Source of the DNA: Capitulum mitella
Taxonomy: Eukaryota > Arthropoda > Thecostraca > Pollicipedomorpha > Pollicipedidae
Direction: 5' to 3'
DNA: 64,000 nt
Assembly (NCBI GenBank): GCA_030062745.1
Contig: CP099844.1
Span: 4,059,481-4,123,480 of the forward strand
The stretch's first letter is position 1. The number at the start of each line of letters is the position of its first letter. Positions 11,401 to 23,400 of this stretch are shown in pieces. A program made the translations under genes and the position numbers. Under the pieces are notes generated by a model. The model ran no database searches, was not told the DNA's origin, and saw only the letters and a program-made list of their open reading frames with translations.

Positions 11401-14400
11401 GTTATACTGTTTAACAGCTGTTCATCCACTTTCACAGTCTTTGTCATCATCTACATTGTACCAAATCATACCTGGTTTTTGCCTCAAGGTTGGAATTTTA
11501 CTATCATGACCTGAGGTTGATGGGAACAAAATGAGAAAAATGAGAACAGTATGAACCACAACATTTTATTTGACATCAATGATGAAACATTTTATGTCTG
11601 TTCTGTACATCAGCTGATATTGAGAACTATGTTTACAATGTACATGATATGCATTGAGATTTATTTGCAGTTCAAAGCTAAACTGAGGTTTTTGAGCTAT
11701 CATGTGGCTGGTCTGGAATGGCACTGGATGGATAATGTTGATGTATGATAAGTCATGGAAATGATCATTGAGTGTTTCTGTAATGGGGAGTTTGATGAAT
11801 GCCCAAGGCAGAACCATATGTTTATTTGAGAACAAAACAGTCAATTTCCCCAATGTCAAAAATTTGAGGATGAAATGTCTTAAGGTTTGAAAACCTTGGA
11901 AAGTGCCCTAAATTTCAACCTTTTGTGTGATTTCTAATTGTCAGTGAATCTGTTCTGTTCCATCACATTTAACTTTCAGGACTTTTTTAAACTTCCATCA
12001 TTCCCCATAATGACACATTTATTGTTTAGGAAAATCATTTGCCATTAAGAACAAATTTTAATCCTTTCACTCCACTGCAGCTATGTGTGTTGATATTATA
12101 TATGTTTTTTGCATGACCAGCACATGTATCATTCATTGTTATGAAGTAGATTTAGGCTATGAGCTACTGATCACTGTTGGCAGTCTGGTTATCTTCATAG
12201 AGCCTTTGCTTCAAAGGCCCCTACATGTCTTGAAGTAAACCCAGTTTGGGTGTAGTTTAAAGGGCTGTAATCTGTTGTCATAGAAAACAGGGAGTAAGAG
12301 TTTTAGTTGTGTAGTGAGTGGCTGGTGAGATTAACACAAAATTGTTTTCTGGGTATTTTGAGGCTATGTATGTATGCCTTATCCATGCAGTTTTCACAGT
12401 AAGATGCTTCAGTTGAACATTGTCATGCCTTTGTGGAATATTGACCCTGAGGCTTTCTTCAGGGAGATGGCCAGGTAAACCATAAGTTTATGTGGAATGC
12501 TTGTATCAAACCTTTTCGTGAATGTTTCCACCAGGTCCTATGTAAAAAATTATTTCCAGATCTGTGTCCTTCCATGTGTACATGTACTTGAAACATCCAG
12601 TTATGTTTCAAGGCACACCCAATAGCCTGAATAGTTGCTCTAATGGGTGCTTGGACTCATACAGATTTTGTAATTAAATTTTGGATGAATTCACAAACTG
12701 TCATTCTGCAAAGCACCACTGTCCTGAATGTTATTTTTTTAAGCACATGAAAATTCATTGGTGTTATCACACATATTACTTCCAACTTTTAATACTTTTG
12801 CAGATGATAAAGGTTTCTGTTTTTCATTGCAGTTAAACCTGAATGTGTGGAAATAAGTCACATGGAAATCAGAGTCCAGGTTAAAATGAGCTCATTATGG
12901 AACCCAAGCCCACCACTGAAACCAGATGGCACTGGAAGGCCTTTATGGTGCTGTGCACTTCCTGGACACAACTGCCCCATGCCTGGATGACCCCATTGGT
13001 TTCAGACCAAAACATGTGTCCATTCTGAGACTCAAACCCAGTGCCTGCCATGCACCAAACTCTGTTGTCTGGCTCCTTATCCATCAGTCCATTGTGGTGG
13101 CTGTTTTGCAAATTCGCAGCAGGAACCTCTTTTAAACATCATACTTTTCAGTGTTAATTTGTCAGATGTTGATTTTCCAAGGGATATTTAGAAAAGATGA
13201 ATGCTGCAAATGTGGTGATCAATTAATCAACCAGCTCAATTTATGCTGGAAATATCTTCCAAGGTGCAGCATTTGTGTAGCATTTGGTATATTTTAAGGT
13301 GAAATGTGGTAGCATTTATGAAGTTTTTGACATGATTTATTGTTTTTAAGATCATTATTAAGCATTTTAATGGGAAGGGATACTTTGGATATATATCTGA
13401 CCAAACCAGTTTTTGCAGGATGTGTTGCATTTTCACAGAAGCTCTAGGTCCATGCCATTTAAAAGTGTTGCAAATACCATTACGGTTGTGGCAGAGGATA
13501 TATGACATTGTATGAATGCAGGAGACTATGCCTCTATTATTGATGCGTGGAAAATATTTTTCATGCCCATTGTTTTTTATGTGGGTTAAAATGATGCCAT
13601 GCTTTGGTTTATTTGGGCAACAAGTTCAGGGTATGTTTAGTTGGGATTGCTGTCATACTGCTGTCAAATTAAAATGCTCAAAGAAAATGAACGATGTTAA
13701 ATTGTAGTCGCCTGGAAACTAGCTCAAAGCATAACAGATATTCTGCTATTTGAGGTGGTGCGTGAACTGCATTTTCTCTGGCTTATCATGCAACTAAATG
13801 TGTTGTATGCCTTCACAGCAACCAATCAGTGGTTTGTGCCACCTGTGAAGGGAGACATTCCACCAGGATGCGCCGCTTATGGGTTCGTGGTGGACGGCAC
13901 CAGGATTCTGGTGTTTGGTGGCATGGTGGAGTATGGAAAATATTCCAACGAGATATACGAGCTACAGGTGAGTCCGCCCAGCACCACGGGATTCGTTACA
14001 GAGCACCTTGTAGTTCTGTCGGACTGTGCCCCTGGATCGGAAAAATGGTAGTGGTATGTCGGTCAGGCTGATGCACTGTGTTGTGTCGGTCGGCGGGTCA
14101 CGTGGCGTTGGCTGTGGGGGGGGGGGGGCGAGAAGGCGCGGGCCGTCCGGTGTGGGTCTGAATCTTGTCTTCCCTTCCGCTGCAGGCAAGCCGCTGGGAG
14201 TGGAAACGGATCCGGGCTCGGCCGCCCAGGAACGGACCGCCGCCCTGCCCCCGCCTCGGACACAGCTTCACTCTGATCGGCAACAAGGCGTACCTGTTTG
14301 GCGGGCTGGCCAACGAGAGCGACGACCCGAAGAACAACATCCCAAGGTGAGTTTGGCGGGTACGGGCATCGCCGTGTGCCGCCGCTCTGGCGCGGAGTGG

Positions 14401-17400
14401 ACCCATGCCGTGCTGGGCCTGTCTGGTGCGGGGCCTGTGCTGTGCTGGGCTGGTCCTGTGCAAGGTCTTTGCTGTGCTGAGTTGGTCTTGTGCTGGGCCG
14501 GTGCTGTGCTGGACGAGTCCTGTGCTGGTGTTGTGATCAAACATTTTAAGTTGCGTTGACGTGAACTGTGATTTTTAAGAGCCAGCCTGGGATCCTGTTA
14601 AAGGTACGTTGTAACTTTCTGACCGACTGTTCACTGTCCCAGTTTGTGACGTCCTCTATGTACTCTACTGGCTCTGTGTTGGATGTTATCATGACTAGTT
14701 GTAGTCCCTTCGTTAAACGCCGCGGTATCGTTTTTGCCACTTTGGCCGGCACAAATTTCTTTGTGCGTCCATAGTCGTCCATAGTCCTGCGAGTTTGGAT
14801 AATACCCACTCCAGCGCATTATCCAATCTCGCCGCCTTCGCCGCATCGACGTAACTGTTATTCATTGCGATCTCTGACCGGGATCTAGTGATTTCCTTGG
14901 CGACGGTCACACTCAAATGGGGTAGATTCATTGACACATCTACCGTCTGCCGTTCATGCTCCCGTGTGGACTATGCGAATTAGGAATGCCAGCGGTCATT
15001 GACGAGAAACAGTGTGGTACGTTCTGCTGTCAAGCGTGACACCTGCTGTGGCATTCAACGACGGATCCGAGAGGAAGGGCGAGACTCCATATGGAAGGCG
15101 ACTCGGTCGGCCGTTGGCGGTGGGAAGGCCGACCGAAAACAGCCCGAAGTGGCGCCGGACCAATTCGACTCATTTTGTTGTTAGCGTGGGGCCGCCCGTG
15201 GCCGGCGAAGTGAGGGACGTGGGAGAGACGCGTGACTTACCCTGCCGACTGCCACGTGTTGGCGCCTGTGCGTTTAGCTTGGCGCCCCTGACGCTGCCTG
15301 TGCAGTCGTACTCGACACGAACGAGTCGGCTGCCTGTGGTGAGGACGGTGTCGGTATCCGCATGATCCGCATGTCTTTCGATGCGACCGGCACGGTGCTC
15401 CTGCATTTGATGTTCCGGCATTTCGTTCTCCGATGTCCCAGGTTTCTGGAAACATTCCGTCGTTTGTCCCATCTTTGACCCGCGCACGACCGTCCGGTCC
15501 GTTTCGAACATGGGCGATTGGGGGGGGGGGCAGTTGGCCGCCCCCCTCTAACTCGCGAACGGTTGGTGGCACGATAAAAATAACCATACCGTTGGAAAAC
15601 TTGTAACGAGTAGAGCTCGAAACTGGTCTCATTTTTAGTTTTAGATAATATGTAAGCAATTTACGCCCTATATGTTTTCTCATAGCCGACTGCATGAGAC
15701 CGAGAAATGGCCTGAATCTCAAGGGCTGTGACTAATAACGCATAGGTCAAGGCACCAGCGCACAAGTAAAGGTCCGCGGATGCCGATACACATCTAATTT
15801 CCCAGATTTGTTCAATATATACGCTGAAACGTTGAGTTAAAGACACCGCATTTCTCGCGGCAGCTCTAGGCGTGCTCTGCTGCCGTATGCGGTAACAAAT
15901 GGACGGGAACTAGTTTTAACGTTCCTTTATTTTCGCGAAAAAAGACGATCTGTGTATATTTTATTGATCTTAGTGGTTCTTGTGATGGTTTCTCATGCTT
16001 AAGTTTTGGAAAAATTTATTAGTTACAAATGTACACAATTGGAGGAGCTTTATTCTTGAGAGCCTGTTTATTTCCAAAATATGCTATTTTTTTAAATTTT
16101 TTTGAGGTTCCCGGTATTACTTACGTCTGTGCAAGCCAGTTCTACCATTTTCTACCCATTCTGAGTAATTTATCGCCGATTTTGACGGTGGTACATTTTG
16201 GCTGACTACAGTTATTCGTGATCTGACCTCCGGTCAATGGCTGGAAGTCATTGATACTTTGTCCAATGACGGTAACTAGATGTCTGCTTCACTCCGCACT
16301 AAAAATGTTATGAAATATTCCGTCAATTTGCGAAAAAACGACGACATGTCTTAAAAATGGGCTTGACCTTAGGTCAATGACCCGAAAAATTCCGAAAAAT
16401 CTTAAATAGCAGATTTGTTGCATCTATCACGTTCACTAATCCCTGAAAGTGTTATTGAGATATCTTGTTTTGCCAAAAAGTTAGAGGGCGCTAAACTTTT
16501 TTTGACATAGGTCTGTTTGACCTGACCTAGGTCAGGTACCTGACGTGACCGGAGGTCAAAATTTTGACACGAGATGTAAAATTGATGAAGGAAGAGGTAC
16601 ACAAAGTTTCGTGACTCCGTGTTTGTTGGTTCTCTCGCAATCTCAGAAAAACTTTCGGGGGGGGGGGGCAGTCAACTGCCCCCTCAGTCGGGGACGGGTT
16701 AAATCCGGAGGTCCTACTAACACAACCAACTTCCGAATTGTAGAACGGGCCGTCCGCCAGCAGCTGTACAATTACCTGTCACAGAATCATCTCCTTTCCC
16801 CAACTCAGCACGGATTCCGTCCTCGTCATTCGACGGAAACTGCCCAGATGTCCATATTCCACCCTATCTTTCCAGTCAACGACCGTGGGGAGATGTCCGT
16901 ACTTTTGCTGCTGGATATAAGCAAATGCTTTGAACTGATAGGTCACGTTTAACCCTTGACCAGATTGCGACTTCACAGCGTACACCCGTAATCTCACCCA
17001 GAGTGCCAGCCTCGCTGACGCTCAGGGAAACCCTAAGATATCAGCCCCCCAACAACTTGGGAGTTTTCCAGGGCTCCGCTCTAGGCTCCTGCTCTGCTGC
17101 GTCTTCGCCAACGACCTCGGTCTGCTTGCACAGAGGTCGTCCACTATGCCGATGACGCTCAAATTTTGGTCATTGGTAAAAAAAAATCAGAACTCCAAAA
17201 TGTGGTCGTCACGATGGAACAGGTCCTGGCTTCTCGTAATACCGAGTTTCGAGCTAATGGGTTGAAAGTAAATGCTACCAAGTCGTAGCAGATGCTGCTG
17301 GGTAGTGCACAAAATTTGTGCAACTCCCCCAGTTTTTCGGTAAAATTTCGACCCACAAATCCTGGACTCGCCTTAGGTCGCTCATTGAATTGGAACTCCC

Positions 17401-20400
17401 TCGTAACCGCCGTTACCAGGCGCCGTGTCTGAACTCGGCAGTGGTCTGTCACATCTGAGGAGTACGCATCTGGACCCGAGAATCTGTCTCGTCCCTAGAA
17501 AATTACTGGCTATGCAGGAAGAGTTATTTTCGGCCGGAGGAAATTTGATGACGTATCGGATCTGCTACGGAGACGGGCTGACTCGGCGCGGAGAAACCGG
17601 TCTTCAACTATACACTGCCTGGCGCACAGGGTGCGCTGCCTCGGCAGACCTGAAGCACTGGCCACTGAGTTCTCGTGTGTTGCGGAGTATCGCGACCGAC
17701 ACAACACGCAGGGCAGCAATCTGTAACTGCCAAGATCTCTCACGGAGATGGGTCGGAGACGTTTTTGCAGTCGTGCGGCGTGGCAGCTCATCTCATTGCC
17801 AGCCGATCTGCTGCGGCTCCCCGTCCACCTGTTTCGTCGCCACCTGAGACGCCACATGAGCAGAGATTCTGGATAATGAGCCGTCCATCAGTATGTTGTT
17901 TTGTCGTGTGTTGTTTTTTATCGTTGTTGAAATGACAGTGATTGCGTGTATTGTATGCATGTGGCGACCATCAACGTCTTGTTTTATCTTTTTGATGTGA
18001 GGCCGTAATATCCGGAACCTATCGCGTAATACCGGAATATCGTAATATCGGATGGCTTTAATAGACGTCTGAATCTGAATTTGGTTCCATTGTTCCTGTA
18101 CTGGGCCATTCTTGTGCTGATGTTACTGGTCTTGTGCTGGGCTGGTGCTGTGCTGGTATGGCTGGTTCTGCAATGGTTTAGTTGGTCCTGTGCTGGGTTG
18201 GTCCTGGGATGGTGTTGCCAACCCTGTACTGCGCAGGTCCTGTACTGTGCTAAATCTGTACTGTGCTGGATCTGTACTGCGCAGGTCCTGTACTGTGCAG
18301 GTCCTGAACTGTGCTGGATCTGTACTGTGCAGGTCCTGTACTGTGCAGGTCCTGTACTGTGCTGGATCTGTACTGTGCAGGTCCTGTACTGTGCAGGTCC
18401 TGAACTGTGCTGGATCTGTACTGTGCAGGTCCTGTACTGTGCAGGTCCTGTACTGTGCTGGATCTGTACTGTGCTGGATCTGTACTGTGCAGGTCCTGAA
18501 CTATGCTGGATCTGTACTGTGCTGGATCTGTACTGTGCAGGTCCTGAACTGTGCTGGATCTGTACTGTGCAGGTCCTGTACTGTGCAGGTCCTGTACTGT
18601 GCTGGATCTGTACTGTGCTGGATCTGTACTGTGCAGGTCCTGAACTGTGCTGGATCTGTACTGTGCTGGATCTGTACTGTGCAGGTCCTGAACTGTGCTG
18701 GATCTGTACTGTGCAGGTCCTGTACTGTGCAGGTCCTGTACTGTGCTGGATCTGTACTGTGCAGGTCCTGCACTGTGCAGGTCCTGAACTGTGCTGGATC
18801 TGTACTGTGCAGGTCCTGTACTGTGCTGGATCTGTACTGTGCAGGTCCTGTACTGTGCTGGTCTGTACTGTGCAGGTCCTGTACTGTGCAGGTCCTGTGC
18901 TGGTATGGCCAGTCTTGTGCTGGCGTGACCGGTCCTGCACTGTGCAGGTCCTATGCTGGTGTGGTCAGTTTTGTGCTGGAGTGGCCGGTCCTTTGCTGTG
19001 CAGGTCCTATGCTGGTGTGGTCAGTTTTGTGCTGGAGTGGCCGGTGGCCGGCGGCTCCGTGCTTCGTCCGTGGGCCGCCTGGGATTGGTGTTCCGTGTCC
19101 GGCAGGTACCTGAACGACCTGTACACGCTGGAGCTGCGGCCGGGCAGCAGCGCGCTCAGCTGGGACATCCCGCAGACGTACGGACAGCCGCCGCCGCCGC
19201 GCGAGTCGCACACCGGCATCGCGTACACCAACTCCAAACGGGGCACGGCCCAGCTCATCATTTACGGCGGTGAGGCGGCTGCGCGGCCACGTGCGTCCAG
19301 CTGGTCGGTCGGCCGAATCCAGTGGAGCCTGCTGGAGTGCGGCCGTCGTGCTGATCCGTTGATATCACTGTGGATTCCCGAAGCATTCTCAAAGCATATT
19401 CACAAAGCATTCTCAAGTCTTCTCGCAATTTCACGTGGTCCGTGCGCTGACCTCGTGATATAATAGCTCTGAGCGAATGCATCAGGCGGCCGCTGCATCG
19501 GTGGGCCGGTGGTTTCTGAGAACACCGGCGGAGATGACGCGCGTCCGTCTGCGGCAGGCATGAGCGGCTGCCGGCTGGGCGACCTGTGGATGCTGGACGT
19601 GGACTCGATGACGTGGACGCGGCCCCAGGTGGGCGGTGTGGCGCCGCTGCCGCGCTCGCTGCACACCACCCAGCTGATCGGGCACAGGATGTTCGTGTTC
19701 GGCGGCTGGGTGCCGCTCGTCATCGACACCGACGTCAAGGTGGCCACCCACGAGAAGGAGTGGAAGTGCACCAACACGCTGGCCTCGCTCAACCTCGGTG
19801 AGCGGTGCCCTGTGCCTGGCGTCGTGCCGTCCCGGTGGCGATGACGCGTCGGGAGTCGTGGGATGTGACGAACTCGGTCTGCCGGGCTTTCGGGAGTCCG
19901 CAGGAGCTCATTGTCGCCACGGACGCCGCCTGATCGAAAAATTGGGGGACACCTGGACCCATATATACCCACCTTGACCCACATTGACCCATATACCATT
20001 TAACCCATATAGGAGTCGGTTTTGCTTCTTTTCGCTTCTTGACGGGGCAGACAGATCAAGGTGGTCACGTTTGAACATTTTTCGCCCAAAATGAAGTTAG
20101 CGTAAAACCAGAGCATAGCAGTAAATTGTTGCTAATGTAACCTTATATAAAGGAAATAGAAAAATGGCTAAAAATGTTAAGTATTGTACTGTTACAGTTC
20201 AGGATAGCAGTAGGCATACTGCAATATGGCCTTCAGGTATAACATTAAAAATTTTCATGCCAAAGCATATGCGCAACCTTACCACCACACAGTGGAGCCT
20301 TCAGGGGCATAAGTGTACCCAATGTATAAAATAAGTAAGAAGCCATGGCTGATATGCTTGTTAAGGACATGCAGATATGTGGACAAAAAGCTTCAGCCCC

Positions 20401-23400
20401 AGCAGTCCAATGTACCTGTTCTTTGTCCCTTGTCCTTACCCGCAAGTGTATGGTGACCGAATGCACTTAAAAGATCTGGGGTCAGAACTGGTGTCTCCGT
20501 TCCAGAGTTCGGTCAGCGATTTTCTGTCGATGAAATTCGACTAGGTGTTTCCCCTTGATAGGTCGGACGTGAAGATGTGTACTCAGTACTCCAAATTTCC
20601 GGTACATGGTGGTTATTTGGATTGCATAACAACATGTACAGTGCTAAAATAGTGCTTGCTGACCAAGGTTGCCGATTAATGTCCCTCTGTTTAGAGGAAT
20701 TCCGTATTTAAGAGCGGAAAATTAAGGCAGAAAAGGTGAAGTGAGTAGAAAATTTCTGTTGTTTGGGTGTCAGTTGCGACCCTAAGCTGAAATTTCTGGG
20801 AGTCTGCGACTGTGTGGTCACTATGGTAGCTGGCCTTCTCCAGAAACAATGGAGTGGGAGCCGCTGGCCATGGAGGCGTTCGAGGACGCCATCCCGCGGG
20901 CCCGGGCCGGCCACTGCGCCGTCACCATCCACTCGCGCATGTACATCTGGTCCGGCCGGGACGGCTACAGGAAGGCCTGGAACAACCAGGTGAGCGCCGA
21001 CGGAGGCGCAGCGTCGTCCTCTGGCCGGCCGGAGTCGGCGAGTCTCGGCCGTCTCCGGCCCGCCTGGGGCGGGGTAGCCGAGTGTGGTAGGTTGGATGGG
21101 TCAGGTAGCCGGGTGGCGGTTCGGACCGAGGCCACAGAAAGCCCGTCCGTGAAACTCTGTGATTAAATGGTGTCTTCCTTCCGGGCAGCTGACGTGCAGA
21201 GCTTCATGTACCATGTAGTCCATACGGCGTACAGTAAAATATTTTGTTGTGTTGTTTTTTGTGGGGAGGGTATGAGAATATTTCGTTAAATGCGTCTTGT
21301 GGGAGTCGTCGTGTCTGTTGGGTGCCGTAGCGCCGTTCGGTGGTCGCTTGTGCAGGTGTGCTGTAAGGACTTGTGGTACCTGGAGACCGAGAAGCCACCG
21401 TCGCCTGGCCGGGTGCAGCTGGTGCGTGCCTCCACCCACACACTGGAGGTGTGCTGGAGCCAGCTGCCCACCGCCGACTGCTACCTGCTCCAGGTGAGAT
21501 GGTCGGCCTGTGATGCACGGTTACACGGCAGTGTAGGGTGACTGACGCCGCGAGAGCTGAACAGTCCGCCGTAGACGCAGCTGGCCCGGTCGAAGTGGCG
21601 TGGTGGGCAGGGTTGGAAATTTTGTTTTTGTCGTGGTGTCGGAGCATAATTTTTCCTTTTGAATACAAAATTTTGCAAAGAGTAATCCCAGTTTATGCTG
21701 CTATTCCTGGTGTAATTCAGTTATGTCATCATACTTCTTACTGAATGGAGACAGTCATTTGCTTGCAGTTAGAACCTTGTCACCATGGTAATGTAGTTTT
21801 TCGATGGAGGCACATGATCCGCTGGATCATGGAGACGTGATCCAGCTTTTGGAGTACAAAGTGTTTTTAGGGGCACGGATTTTCCGACGACGAGCGATGA
21901 TCGGAGGCTGTGATGACACCGTGCGATGCGCCGGTACCGGCCGCCGGCGGCCGGGCTGGTGGCCGGTTTTGTTTCGTGTGTTCTGCCGCCGGTGTCGTGA
22001 CGCCGTGATCGCTGGCTGCCGCAGATCCAGAAGTACGAGATGCCGGCCCAGTCCGGCGGCCAGCCGAGCCCGGGCGTGGCGGCCGCGCCCGGCTCGCCGG
22101 CGCCGGCCGCGCCGCCGGTCCGGCCCTCCATCACGTCCACGGCCGGCATACCGACGCCGTACAGCCCGATCAAATGTCAGTCCCGGGGCCGACGGGCGCG
22201 GCCCCGACCTCGACCGCGACCCGTCCGTACTTCCGGCACCGGATCATAGAGGCCGGAAGTGCGCGAAACGGTGCCCAGTTTTCACCCGACGGGGTGTTGA
22301 GCACTGGTGCATGCTGCGCGGCTGGCTGTATGTATGATGTTTGAACTGCAGTTCGGGGAATTTGGTGTCGGCTGGGACAGTTGGTTCCCTGCCACGCTGG
22401 AGGCCGTTGTACCGCTGGTGTTGTCCGGACTGACGGGCTGGTGGTCGGGTGCACATGTATGCGTCCGTTTGCAGTCGGCGCCGGCGTCAGAAAGGTGGTC
22501 ACCAAGCCGGAGCTGAAGTCGCCCGTGGGCAGCCCGCAGATGTCGGGCATCGCGGCGCTGGCGGCGGCCGCCGCCCAGACGCAGCGTATCAGCCCAGCGA
22601 CCTCGTCCGCCGCAGTCGCCGACAGTCCCGGCCTCAAGGTGCGTCCTCCTTCGCGGTCACGGCTGCGGTTAAAGCCATCTGCTGGTCCCGGCCCCAAGAT
22701 GCACCCTCCGGTCGGCCAGTCAGCATCTTGACCCCCGCCCGGAGCATGGCGACGTGGCATCCAAAGCAAATTGATGGTAGCGACCGGTGGTAAAGTGATT
22801 GTGTGATTGTGATATCTTTTGATTGTCGCTTGTGATTCTGTGTGATTATGTGATTTTGTTTTATGACGTGATATGTGTGAATATGATGGTCTTAATGATG
22901 ATTGTTGTTTTCACGGAAGTGACTGTGTTTTATGGTGACGTTCGTTATCCATTTCAGTAGGTGTTCATATTTCTGTTACTCTGCTAGCGTTTCCTGCATT
23001 TCTGTTTGGTCTTGTGAACGGTGAATTTTCCACTACAGATAATGATATGGCTAAACGGCGTTAACCGAAGTTTGGTGTTGTCGATTTCTGTCGTTAACGG
23101 CCTGGAATCTTTTTTTTCTTTTTGTCGTCAACGAACTGGAATGTAGTGTTTTTAGGATTGGGTTTGATGATGTGCCGTTGGTGTGGTCGGGTCAGCGGGG
23201 TGATAGTGCCGGCACCGGCGGCGCTGTCTCGGCGTCGGACGCGACGCGTGTGGCCGGCCGCTCTGTGTGAGCGCCGTCATTGTGTGTGTCCGTGTGCCGC
23301 AGGTGGCCCACGGCCAGGGCGTGCGGCTGACGACAGCCGGCACTGGCTCGGCCGTCAGCTCGGTGCTCAAGTCAGCCGGCACGCCCAAACAGATTATCCT

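Noticed and set aside
18230..18900. CRISPR-like regular array
   Set aside because: Units are contiguous 16-mers with no unique spacers, in a eukaryotic intron.
18081..19463. 460-codon open frame (and a 318-codon frame on the other strand) in HCF intron 3
   Set aside because: It is made of 16-bp minisatellite units that lack stops in every frame; it lies inside an intron and has no protein-like character.
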